This document shows positions 1 to 10,524 of a stretch of 64,000 bases of DNA, one piece after another (positions within the stretch are counted from its first letter, which is position 1; each line of letters starts with the position of its first letter). The DNA is from Desmodus rotundus (lineage: Eukaryota; Chordata; Mammalia; Chiroptera; Phyllostomidae). The notes below the pieces were generated by a model. The model was not told the origin of the DNA. It saw nothing but the letters and a program-made list of their open reading frames with translations, and did not search any database. The position numbers and the translations under genes were made by a program. The stretch lies in contig NC_071390.1 of NCBI RefSeq assembly GCF_022682495.2, positions 107,060,294-107,124,293 of the forward strand, read 5' to 3'.

Positions 1-3000
1 AACTAGTAATGTTGATACCACGATTATATGTTTCAACAGGACTTTGACAACTCAAAATAATTCAGTAGGCCTGTACCAATGTTTACCTTACAGGCCCAAA
101 TCGCTCTCCCATAGACATTAATTGGTATCCCTCTGGGGTCTGTGGAATGAAGCTAAATGCACATTCAGGAACAATGACTTTCCCTGGAGGCACTGGAGGT
201 ATTCTTAGCAAGGCATCATCTGACAGCAGAAAGCTGACATGATTTTAACCAGTGTTTCTTTGGACAACAACTGCATTGCCATTTCATATTTGCTTGTCAC
301 TGAAGATGGAAGCAAACTCCTTGAGGAAAGTCTGTGTAAATTCAAACTTGCTAGGTTGTGAGAGTATACCATCACTCTAAATAATTAATAATTAGGGGTG
401 ACATCTAAGCAGGGTTAGCGTGGTGACATGGAACACATTCATTTATTATGTTTTTCACTTCTATGTGGTTTGCAGTGTTTAGCTGTAGACTGAACCTGCT
501 CATCTGCAGTGAACCAACTCTTACTGGTGGCACACTGCTGTGTGTGTCTGTGTGTGTTTGCATGCTGGGGTGACCAGTGAATCAAGGAAAAATACCACTA
601 AGCAAAAATCTAGAAAGAAAAAGAAAACAGAAACTGGAGATGCTATTTTCAAAAGAAGAACTCATTCAGAAGGACCTGTTAATGAGAAACATTAGGCCAA
701 TGTTTCTCTTAAAATGTGGTATTGGTCATCCCTGCCTAGTGTCAATTCAAGTACTTAAGTGTAGTGTCCAGGCTCTAGAATATAGCAAATCATAATTTAA
801 GAATTGAACCCAAAGGTACATTGTTCACTAAAAGCCATAGTTAGCATTTCATGCATCAACCGGGTTCAAATCTCTGTGTCAGTCCATCCTGTGAATGATC
901 TGAAGGCAAAGCTTGGGCTCAGGTAACATTTCCTGATTTCATTGTATTTACCTCCAACCACCTACTCTGGAAAGTAGTTTACAAACTACTCAAGATGGTG
1001 CCTGAGGGATTATTTGGGGACTTGCACAGAGGAAGGGGCAGAAGGAAGAGATGAAAGGGTCCTGGGCCTCCCACTTCAATCAGCATTAACTCCTCCTCTG
1101 TATAATTTATATAATATGATTCTGAGGAAGGTTTCTTTCTAAAAAAAGAGTTTTATAGCTTTGATAAGCATCTGAAAACTGTTCTAATATTTAGCAAGTG
1201 TTTTCTCCATTAGAGGCACTGGGTTCTGATTCAGATTATTTTAGGGGAGATTTTAATAATCTGATAAATTGTATTCTGTCTCTTCCATGAAAATGATCAT
1301 GCAGCCAAAGCTTACTATGGAAGGTGGCCAGCCTGAGTTTATTTGAGGCCTGAATGATAAGCTACTTAATGAAATTTGTTACTATGTTCAGACATATACA
1401 GCAAATGGAACCAATCTAAGCAAGGGATGGTGTTGATCCTAAGCAACTTGAGCATCCTGAAAACCACTGACCTACAGGAGAAAAATTAGCAAAGAAAAAA
1501 CAGATACAGTGTTTTAAAACTGCACTTAAATATTAAATTAAGCTGAAGTTTAAAATAAAAGCAGGTGATATAAAATATATTCAACACATATAATGGATAT
1601 TGTGTTCACTCTGCTCCATATTACCATTAAAGCTATTTAGGACGGTTAAAAGAAGCAAACTGAGTACAGAAGCAGGGGTGAGAGAGAAAGGCGAGATAAA
1701 AAGAGAGAAGGGACAGGAAATAAAGTCCCTGGAAGATCAGAGAAGATTGGTATTTTTAGTACCCTGCTGTCTTCTTGAGCATTATTAGCATTAGAGTAAC
1801 TTACCATCAATACCCTGGGCCTCTAACGGGTCCATTAATCCCCATCTAACAAGCTCACCAAATCCTACTGTAGAAGCTTTGGGAAGCTCTGCTCTGAGTG
1901 GTGTGTGTGGAGTAGCCTTATCAGCAGGAAAATTACATTCTCAGAAACTGCTTGAATGAAGAACTTTGTCATCTCATACATCAGTTAAGAATGAACTAAA
2001 GATGAATTTTGATACCTGGGGACAAAGAGATGCATTATTCACATTTTAAGAAAAGAATGAGCTTATTCCTACGTAGCCTTTCAATTATTTCTAAATGATT
2101 CATCTATAGCTAGATGTGTGATAGAAAAAAATTTGTTCTCTAAATAATTGAAATATTTTACTGGCTTTATTTTTGAAACTTATTTAGCAAACCCTTTAAT
2201 TGTGAGTAATAGACAGGTAAACTCAATTTAGCCTTGACTTCTGTTACTTCAAATTTTGAACTAAAGTTCTGGGAATTTTTCAACTTTTAAAATATGGTAA
2301 ACAGCCCACTATAGCTCAGATTTGAAAATTTACCTACAATATTTTTATGCTCAGAACTCATTGTCCTCCCATGGACATTTTTCTTGGTCAACTGAGGTTG
2401 ATATTTGGATGTTTCCTTTTCCTTTTTGTGTTCATGGCTACTGTACCTGAAAATAAAATCAAGAATGATACACATGGGCTGAAAATTAACTTTTCCATAA
2501 TACCTTGCTTGGAAAAGACTATTGGAAATAATCATGTCCTCCACAGTAAAGGGGAAAGAAAGTTAAAGAACACAGGGCCCAAGAACAAAGAAAAGCATTA
2601 GTAACTAAACAAGTAGATAAAATATAATTAAATATTATTATCAGTTTTCATTAAACCTAGATGATAAAGATGGAACTGTGATTTAAAGTATCAAAAATGT
2701 TTTTAAATAATTTGTGGTTAAAGATAGAGATTGTGGAATGTCAGAAACAGTAGAGTAAGTAATAAAAAGCATCCTTTTGAAGGTTTTAAGTTAGGATTAA
2801 AACCCAGGGACATACATGACAGCAGCCTCTTCATGTCCCTTCTGTTTTCACCATTTTTATTATTCATCAGTTGTGTACAATTCTTTCCAAATGAATATGA
2901 AAATTTAGTTCTATGTCAAGGTAGTGGTTTTCATGACTACAAGGTAATTGGGATTAGTGGAATTCAAACTTCTGAGGGAGCCGCCACCATGGTGAGTATC

Positions 3001-4770
3001 ATTAACGCTTCCCTGTCATACGCTTGTTAGGGAGACTATCCAGAGATGAGGTCAGATTTGCAGTACGATGTTTGGTAGACATGCGTTGCTTTTGCCTCCT
3101 TAACATTCATCTGCCCTTCTCTAGCACTTAGAACTGCTGCTTCTTAACTTTCACTTCATGTGCTTTGTCCGGAATTCATTTCAACTCATTTCCAAGAACA
3201 GGCATTTGACCCGGCCCTCATTCTCTTGGGCAAATGACCCAATCCATTATAATTCAACTAAATCCCAGGACCTTTGCTGGAACTATGAGGGGTGGGCTCC
3301 TTCCTAGGCTGCCAAATGCCTGTCTGAACCTCCAAGAAGCCGTCATTTTACTACTTGGAGGTAGCCTGCCTGAGAATCAATCCACTCAAAAGAAAGAATT
3401 CTTGACATTATCTGAACACTTGGATTTACTCACGGCTGTTTCACCCTTGGACTCTGCAGCTTCATGAATCAATATACTTCCAATCATGGTTTTCAACATT
3501 TAAGAAAAGTATTAGTAACTGAAAATAGTATGCAAAAATATTAGAATGGCTAAAGGGATCTGTAAAGCAAGTCACTAGACAAATGGTTGAAGAAACTGGG
3601 GATCTTTGGTTTGGGAAAGGAAAAGTCAGAGGAGATATATTGTCCTCAATATTTTAAGGGGTATTACCTCGAAGAGGGAGTGGATACTCTGGTGAGAAGT
3701 AGTATTGCTACAGAAGAAATACCCCTCAGGGCAGCACCAAGGTCTCAATGGCTCTAAAGTATTTTGAACTCATGGAGTATATGACTCAATCATTGGAAAT
3801 GGGATTTCTTTGTTATTTCATCATGCACCCCACAATACTAGGACGGCATGCCAAGAAAACTCAGATTCACTCCACAGAGGTCCAGGTTGTGTGGGAGGAG
3901 AGAAAAGAGCAAGTGAGAACACACTATATTTTGAATGTTTTTCTGGAACACTGCCACAAAGCTATAAGATATATCTGGAAGTCATATATGTTTAACACAA
4001 TTTCCTCCTGGCTTAAAATTATTCAAGGAAGGATACATACCCATTGCACACACTAACATCCTAGAGCACGCTTGTTGAGAATCTCACGAGACCATTAGCA
4101 GCTATGTAAAACCAAGTAACATCACTGCTGGTGTCCATTGGAGAGTTTACTTTTTTAAGAAAACAAAATTTGGGATGGATAGACTTTTACCTGGATTGAA
4201 TAGAAGTCCCAAGAATGTGATGCACATTTTATTGGCTGCTAGCTCACAGTGGGTGCTATAAAATGTTGGCTGAAAGACTGACCAGTTGTGTCTGTAATAA
4301 TCTCAAAATATTTTAGCTATGAAAATATGACGGATTTTATTAGTTAAGTGGGTGTTAAGACATCTGGAATCATTTCCATAAAAAGTAAGGATTAGGCAGT
4401 AAAACATTTATTTAATTATTCTAGCTTCTGGTATTTACTACTAAGTTGGCTAGCGGCTGAGAATGCAACAAATATGACAAGCACCAATTAGTTTTATGAA
4501 AATGAAGGGTTCAATATATGAGTTTTATAAATAAGATGTGAGTGAATATAGATTTTATAGAATCTGATGTTTCAAGGGATCTCAGGGATCGTTGAGGAAG
4601 GCACAGTTGACATTCCCAAGGTCCTATAACTAATATTTGGGCTAGTTTCCAACAAGCTTTATCTATTTTTTTCCTTTTATATAAAAATTGAGTTTTTGAG
4701 GTTATTTCCAGTCTGCCTTCTCCATTTCTGTTTTGGCTGCCTTAGTAATAATAGATATAACTTAACATAG
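1..4770. other. No gene or clear repeat seen
   Basis: This stretch is AT-rich, CpG-poor and looks like single-copy mammalian DNA. The open frames are at most about 100 codons, overlap on both strands and show no domain, signal peptide or paired splice sites. A short TG-rich run lies near 541-569. A Kozak-like site abutting a splice-donor consensus lies at 2980-2997 (see findings). The part around 3100-3470 reads like an old dispersed repeat, but I cannot name the family. Confidence 0.6.
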
Positions 4771-5106
4771 CTTTGTATTAGTTTGCTGGGACTGCTGTAA
4801 CAAAAATACCAAAGGCTGGGTGACTTAACAAAAATTTATTTCTCACAGACTGAAAGCTGCAAGCCCAAGATTCAGGTGCTTTCGGATTTGCTTTTTGGTG
4901 AAGCCTCTCTTTCTGGATCTTGTGTAGAGAAAGAGATCTCTGGTGTTTGTTCTTCTTTTCATCAAGGCACCGGGTCCAGCTGGATCAGGGCCCCACCCTT
5001 TTGACCTCATTTAACTGCAGTTATCACCTTAGAAAACCCATCTCCAAATATAGCCACACCAAGGGTTTGAGCTTCAACACATACATTTTGGGAATCCATA
5101 CAAGCA
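4771..5106 (-). mobile_element. MLT1-type MaLR LTR, solo, antisense
   Basis: The plus strand shows the MLT1 end in reverse: a tract like 'tagtttgctgggactgctg', then the 'ggctgggtgacttaa' and 'tttatttctcaca' blocks, then a 'gggccccacccttttgacct' block. It closes with a stretch matching the usual 'catatgaattttgggggg' start. These blocks occur in the family's order. MLT1 is a non-autonomous LTR of the ERVL-MaLR group. The copy is about 335 bp and diverged. The family call is solid; the subfamily is not resolved. Confidence 0.75.
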
Positions 5107-5189
5107 CTTATGTGTGTCAGCCACTGCTCTTTGTGTTATTTACTTATTCACACACCATTTAGAAAATCTGTGTGTTTACTAATTGAGTC

Positions 5190-5335
5190 ACCACAATACA
5201 TATTATCTCCACATTACAGGTAGGGAAACTGAGGCATGGTTCATTTGAACGACTTGCTCACAATCATGTGGAGGAATTGAGTCAGGCTTTTAGTGGGAGC
5301 AACCTAGCTCCAGAGCCTATATGAACTCACTCCTG
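5190..5335 (+). mobile_element. MIR SINE fragment
   Basis: The segment holds the MIR core pattern: 'attacaggtagggaaactg' followed by 'aggcatggttc' and 'acttgctcacaatca'. This is the decayed form of the 'gaggaaactgaggc...cttgcccaaggtcac' block. MIR is an ancient tRNA-derived SINE mobilised by L2. It is 5'-truncated and diverged, as expected for its age. Confidence 0.7.
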
Positions 5336-5439
5336 ATCATACATTCCCTATTCATCCCTCTTCATAACACATTTATGTTGGGAGCTACAACAGATCCTGG
5401 CTCTACTCATTTGTTACTTTAGTCCATTTATCAGACTCC

Positions 5440-5694
5440 AGTGGAAATACTTTCCTACAAAATCTCATTGAATCGATATCTATCCATTGGTGACCCCATA
5501 TCTCCTACAGTGTAGGATCTACAGTAGGACAAAAGTCTCAATCCTTAACATTTCATAGAAAGCCTCTGTGAAGCTGTTCCTGCTTCCTGCCCCAATGAGT
5601 CTTCAAAATTTGTATCATTCTGTGAATGTGCTCCTCACTGCCTTCTCAGTTGGCAATGACCTCTTCTTCCTTCCTTTCCAGGTAAGGTGCTGCC
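5440..5694 (+). mobile_element. L2 LINE 3' end, left part
   Basis: This part resembles the L2 3' region ('agcctctgtgaagctgttcc' type text). It stops exactly at the left TSD of the HAL1 insertion and resumes at 7680. The combined copy is about 510 bp once the HAL1 is removed. The right half is the more recognisable one, so this half is called mainly from continuity. Confidence 0.5.
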
Positions 5695-5708
5695 CCTTCT
5701 AGACAAAT
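5695..5708. repeat. Left target-site duplication of the HAL1
   Basis: The sequence ccttctagacaaat occurs here and again at 7666-7679, exactly flanking the L1-like insertion. A perfect 14-bp duplication is typical of L1-machinery integration. Confidence 0.9.
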
Positions 5709-7665
5709 TTCTTTTTGTTTTTGCCTTTTTAAAAAATATATTTTATTGATTATGCTAATACACTTGTCCCATATTTTGTCCCTTTTATTCCCCTCTGCCT
5801 GCACCCACCTCCCACCAGCAGCCCCACCTTAGCTCACGTGCATGAGTTGTACATGTAAGTTCTTTGGCTTCTCCATTTCCTATACGATCTTGTATATTTT
5901 GTGCTACCATTTATGCTTCTTATTCCCTTTACCTTTCCCCCATTCTCCCTCCTCCTCACTGATAACCCTCCATGTGAGCTTCATTTGTGTGAATCTGTTT
6001 CTGTCCTAGTTGTTTTCTTACTTCCTATTTGTTTTTGTTTTTTTGAGGTTTGGTTGTTGATAGTTGTGAGTTTGTTGTCATTTTAATGCTCATATTTTGG
6101 ATCACCTTCTTTTTCTTAGATAAGTCCCTTTAACATTTCATATAATAAGGGCTTGGTGATGATGAACTCCTTTAACTTGACCTTGTCTGGGAAGCACTTT
6201 CTCTACACTTCCATTCTAAATGATAGCTTTGCTGGATAGAGTAATCTTGGGTGTAGGTCTTTGCCTTTCATGACTTGGGATACTTCTTCCCAGTCCCTTC
6301 TTGCCTGCAAGTTTTCTTTTGAGAAATCAGCTCGTAGTCTTACGGGAACTCCTTTGTAGGTAACTGTCTCCTTTTCTCTTGCTGCTTTTAAGATTTTCTC
6401 CTTATATCTTTCATCTTGGGTAGTGTAATTATGATGTGCCTTAGTGTGTGCTTCCTTGGGTCCAACTTCTCTGGGACTCTCTGAGCTTCCTGGACTTCTT
6501 GGAAGTCTATTTCCTTTGCCAGATTGGGGGTGTTCTCCTTCATTATGTTTTCAAATATGTTTTCAATTTGTTGATCTTCCTCTTCTCCCTCTGGCACCCA
6601 TGTGATTCAAATGTTGGAAGGTTTAAAGTTGTCCTGGAGGTTCCTAAGCCTCTCCTCCTTTTTTTGAATCCTTGGTTCTTCATTCTGTTGTAGTTGAATG
6701 TTTATTTCTTCCTTCTGCACCAAACTGTTGATTTGAGTCCTGATTTCCTTCCCATTGCTGTTGGTTCCCTGTATATTTTCCTTTATCTCACTCTGCATAG
6801 CCTTCACTTTTTCCTCAATTTTGCAACCATACTCAACCAATTCTGTGAGCATCCTGATTACCAGTGACTTGAACTGTGCATCTGATAGGTTGACTATCTC
6901 TTTGTCACTTAGTTGTATTTTTTCTGGAGCTTTGATCTGTTCTTTCATTTGGGCCTTTTCTTTTTCTTTTTTTTTTTTTGTCTTGGATGCCTGTTATGTA
7001 GTAATGGGTGGAGCCTAATGGGTATTCACTAGGGCAGGGCAACCCACCTCAATGCATTGTGGTGCTGCATGTCAGGGAGGGGTCCAAGAGGGAACAGTGC
7101 CACTTGCTTGGCTCTTGGCCGGCTTTCAGTTACTTCCGCTGCTACCCACAAGAAATTTGAGCCCTTCTGGTTCTGATTCCTGGGTTTGTAAGTTTGTGTA
7201 CCTTCTAGGATCCCGTGGGTCTCTCCAACAAACTCTCTTGGGAGACTGGGAATATCTCCCGCTGCTACAACCCCCACAGGTTTCTACAGCCAGAGGTTTT
7301 GAGGCTTTATTTCCCCACGCTGGAACAGTAGGTTGCTTCTTTATCTCGCTCCCCAGTTGTTCCTCCTGGTTTATCTGCTCACAAATGTGGGACCTCCTGC
7401 TCTACCAGCCACTGCCTCACCTGCCCCATCCTCCACCTGCTACCTTGCCGCCCATCCTCTCTGCCCTCGACTGCCTGTCTGCCCCCTCCTACCAGTCTGG
7501 ATGAATGTTTCTTCTTTAAGTCCTTGGTTGTTGGACTTCCAAACAGTTCAATTTTCCGGCAGTTCTGGTTATTTTTTTGTTTTTAAATTTTTTGTTGTCC
7601 TTCTTTTGTTTGTGCAAGGTTTAACTACCTATGCCTCCATCTTAGCTTAAAGTTCAAGCATATTG
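5709..7665 (-). mobile_element. Full-length HAL1 (half-L1) retrotransposon
   Basis: Read on the minus strand, the element has a 5' UTR of about 720 bp. It begins just after the TSD, with the 'aagatggaggcatagg' text typical of L1-like 5' ends close to its start. An L1 ORF1 reading frame follows (6948 down to 6116), then about 400 bp of 3' UTR and an A-rich tail, seen as T-rich text at 5709-5735. There is no ORF2. Length is 1,957 bp. ORF1 without ORF2, a matched 5' end and perfect 14-bp TSDs (5695-5708 and 7666-7679) fit HAL1 rather than a truncated L1. HAL1 depends on L1 ORF2 protein supplied in trans. Bats are known to carry lineage-specific HAL1s. The intact TSD suggests modest age, but the reading frame carries several lesions. 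Confidence 0.88.
6116..6948 (-). pseudogene. HAL1/L1 ORF1 pseudogene
   Basis: The frame encodes an L1 ORF1p-like RNA-binding chaperone. A lysine- and glutamate-rich, coiled-coil-like N-terminal part is open at 6948-6607. A middle RRM-type part is open at 6597-6388, and a C-terminal domain ends with a stop at 6118-6116. The first ATG kept in frame is at 6948, and the family start may lie slightly upstream. Disabling changes are visible: an in-frame TGA right after 'FKPSNI' (probably CGA to TGA, a CpG decay), a frameshift near 6390-6410 and an in-frame TAG in the C-terminal domain. It cannot make a full protein now. Confidence 0.85.
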
Positions 7666-7679
7666 CCTTCTAGACAAAT
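7666..7679. repeat. Right target-site duplication of the HAL1
   Basis: A perfect second copy of ccttctagacaaat. Host L2 sequence resumes directly after it. Confidence 0.9.
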
Positions 7680-7935
7680 GTCATCAGGACTGGGGGTACA
7701 CCAGCAACACCATCCTTACTGTTCTCACACAATCCTCTCTCCGTACCTGAACGTGGTGTCTGCTGCACCATGTCATTCTTATTTGCTTACATGTTATTCA
7801 TCCACTTTCCCCTGGTAGGCAGAGTTTTCCTGGAGGGAAAAGGCTGTTTGTGTCTTATTTTTGAATGCCTACTTTCTATAATTAATCTGGATATGCTTGA
7901 TAGCCAATATTTGCTGAATAAACAGATAATCACTC
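7680..7935 (+). mobile_element. L2 LINE 3' end, right part
   Basis: The text runs through the L2 3' signature: a decayed 'gagggcagggactgtgtctta' block (here 'gagggaaaaggctgtttgtg'), then 'gatagccaatatttgctgaa' and 'taaacaga'. This corresponds to the 'caataaatatttgttgaatga' tail. L2 is an extinct CR1-clade LINE. The HAL1 inserted into it. Confidence 0.65.
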
Positions 7936-8439
7936 AAATATTATGGCCTAGATTCAGTGTATCTTTTTGTAGATAACCAAAGCAAAGCCCACTGGAATTC
8001 AATTTTGTTAACATCTTCCTATTAGCAGGAGTGGGAATAGATGGATGGCATCTCCACTGAGGACCCCATGAGGAGCACAGATCACTCCTTCTTGGCGGGT
8101 AGTTAGCATGTCACTAGTTAGACATAAATGGAACTCTAGTAAAGAATCTGCATGTTTAAAGACCTGTAAATAGTTGCTCAGCTGTTCTAAAAATACTGTC
8201 TCCTTTATTAATGTTACCTTTGGAATAAATTTTTTTTGTTAATTATCTCATAATTAATTCAATTTCTGGAATAAATATAAATATACTCCAGTTTTAAAAC
8301 AGTTTCAAAACAGAAATAATAATAATATTCAGTCATAGGCTCACATTCATGTATAGAAAACTGAAATCTGGACCTATGGCATACAACTGATGAATCTCAC
8401 TCATAGTGGTTTTTGTTTTGGGTTTTTTTTTCTAATGAT
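7936..8439. other. No gene or repeat recognised
   Basis: AT-rich single-copy-looking sequence with no supported coding frame. Confidence 0.55.
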
Positions 8440-8665
8440 AATAATTTATAGCTAGGTAGGTCTTCATAGTTTTCAAAGTATTTGCATATATTTTTATTTG
8501 ATTCTCATAGAAATTATGTAAGGTTATTGAGAAGAAGGGGAGTTTTCTTCCACTTTATGTATGTCTAGAGAAGCTAAGATTTAAAAGGATTTATTGGTTA
8601 TGGAGCTATAGCTAAAATCCAACCTTTCAGCAACAGTGCATCTTCATTTCCTCTACTTAGTGTTG
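8440..8665 (+). mobile_element. MIR-family SINE, diverged
   Basis: Recognisable order of MIR blocks: 'tttcaaagtatttgcatata', 'tttgattctcatagaaatta', 'aggttattgagaagaa', then a degraded 'taagtgacttgccc...gctagtaag' region and a closing 'catcttcatttcc'. It is strongly mutated. Confidence 0.55.
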
Positions 8666-9461
8666 CCCTTACCCATATACAAGAGTTGTAAAGCAAAATT
8701 ACCCTTGCTTTAGAAATATGTTAACCTCTTAAAGAAAGATAATACTTATATACAGAAAATGCATATGTTTAAGGTGATCAAAATATAAGTGGATACATCG
8801 TAATGGGTGTGAAACAAAGCACTCCCTTGTTCAGAAAATAGCTAAAAATTAGTTTTAGTTAAATAAAACTATTGGTGGAAATAAGAATTCTGAATTATTT
8901 TGCTGTCATTTAAAGAGAAACTAAAAAGTTGGTCAAGAACACATACATGCATGCATGCATTCATTCATCAAACTTTGGCATGCAATGATCAATGGCTCCT
9001 CCCAGGTAGGTGCTCTTGTTTTAAATGTTTCAGTACCTGCCTATTACCAAAGTACAGCAATATGATGTGAGTAGTCTATGAGCAAAATAAATATAAATAG
9101 GCTGTATATTTTGCAAAGATGGCCAGGGTTGGTTCCTACACATGATTTAGGTGAATTTCAAGGGAAGATAATACCTTTTAGGCAGAAGATAAAGTGGGAT
9201 GTGAAATCACATAAAATGCTAAATGTCAATTCCCTTCTTTGCCAATTTGTACCATTTTTGTCTAAATCTCTCTCCCACTACTGGACCCTGAACTACTGGG
9301 GCACAACAAATGTACCTGCACACAGAAAGGCACAGGATACTATGAGTTAGCTAAATGACATACCTTATGATTGAAATGAGTCAGAAATTTTAGACTTGTG
9401 TCTTAGGAGGAAAAGAAAATAATGTGTGGAGTGCTAACTGCACTTCAAGGGCTACCCAAAG
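8666..9461. other. No gene seen; short CATG/CATT microsatellite
   Basis: Single-copy-looking sequence. At about 8943-8968 there are three or four CATG units passing into CATT units. No coding frame is supported. Confidence 0.55.
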
Positions 9462-10128
9462 GGCTTTATTTTTATTTTATTTTTTATTGTTCTTCAGTTA
9501 CAGTTGTCCCCATTTTTCTCCCCATTGCTCTTCCCTGCCCCGTCCAACTCCCACTCCCAAAGACATTCCCCACCCCATTGTCCTTGTGCATGAGTCCTTT
9601 GTATCTGTTCCTTGTCTTCACCCTTCTGCTTCTTTCCCCTGTTATCTCCTTCCCCCCTCCCCTCTGGTCCCTGTCAGTTTGTTCTTTATTTCCATGTTTC
9701 TGGTTCTTTTTGGCTTATTTGTTTTGTTGATTAGTTTTCACTTATAGGTGAGATCATATGATATTTGTCTTTCACCACCTGGCTTATTTCACTTAACATA
9801 ATGTTTTCCAGTTCCATACATGATGTCACGAAGGATAGGAGTTCCTTCTTTCTTTCTGCTGCGTAGTATTCCATTGTGTAAATGAACCACAGTTCTTTGA
9901 CCCATTCATTTACTAATGGGCACTTAGGCTGTTTCCAGCACTTGACTGTTGTAAATAACACTGCTGGGAACAAAGGGGAACACAGGTTGTTTTGAATTGG
10001 TGTTTCAGGATTCTTAGGGTATAATCCCAGGAGTGGAATCACTGGATCAGAATGCAGTTCCATTTTTAGTTTTTTGAGGAAATTCTATACTGTTTTCCAC
10101 AGTGGGTCCATATATGCTGCTTCATTTT
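9462..10128 (-). mobile_element. L1 3' end (ORF2 C-terminus and 3' UTR), 5'-truncated
   Basis: On the minus strand an open frame at 10063-9731 encodes the L1 ORF2p C-terminal region, with the recognisable stretches 'DPVIPLLGLYPKNP' and 'LWFIYTMEYYAA'. A pyrimidine-rich (purine-rich in sense) bat L1 3' UTR follows. The A-rich tail appears as the T-rich run at 9465-9490. It is truncated at about 10128, so reverse transcriptase and endonuclease are absent. The 110 clean codons suggest a fairly young insertion. No convincing TSD was found. Confidence 0.85.
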
Positions 10129-10274
10129 CTTACTAAACAACTCCATGAGAGTAGAATGAATAGTGTGGTATGAAGGCAGGTCAGAGCCCACCTGCCCCAT
10201 CATCCTATCCTACTAAGGAGAGCTATAAGGTGACTCACTCGGAGTGTAAAGCACATTGTGACAGGGTCACTATT

Positions 10275-10290
10275 AGAACACAAAGCTCCT
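10275..10290. repeat. Left TSD of VES SINE A
   Basis: agaacacaaagctcct, repeated with one mismatch (agaacataaagctcct) at 10509-10524. Confidence 0.88.
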
Positions 10291-10508
10291 GCCCTGGCTC
10301 ATGTAGCTCAGTGGATTGAGCGCACGGGCCTGTGAACCAAAGGTTTGCCAGTTCAATTCCCAGTCAGGGCACATGCCTGGGTTGCAGACCTGGTCCCCCG
10401 TGGAAAGCATGCAAGAGGCAACCACACATTGATGTTTCTCTCTCTCTCTTTCTCCTTCCCTTCCCCTCTCTCTAAAAATAAATAAATAAATTCTTTTAAA
10501 AAGAAAAA
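10291..10508 (+). mobile_element. VES SINE (bat tRNA-derived SINE), copy A
   Basis: The head has a tRNA-like pol III promoter: A box around 'tagctcagtggattgag' and B box around 'agttcaattcccagtc'. The VES body with 'cagggcacatgcctgggttg' follows, then a CT-rich tract and an A-rich tail at 10478-10508. TSDs of 16 bp with one mismatch flank it. VES SINEs are known from yangochiropteran bats and use L1 for mobility. This is the main evidence for the host lineage. Confidence 0.93.
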
Positions 10509-10524
10509 AGAACATAAAGCTCCT

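Noticed and set aside
2980..3030. Reporter-gene or vector contamination suggested by the Kozak-ATGGTGAG start
   Set aside because: After the first eight coding bases the sequence does not continue as a known reporter, and the flanks read as ordinary mammalian DNA. Kept only as a sequence curiosity.
10300..10370. tRNA gene candidate (A and B boxes)
   Set aside because: It is the tRNA-derived head of a VES SINE. The body, CT tract, A-tail and TSD follow directly, and the same applies to the other four copies.
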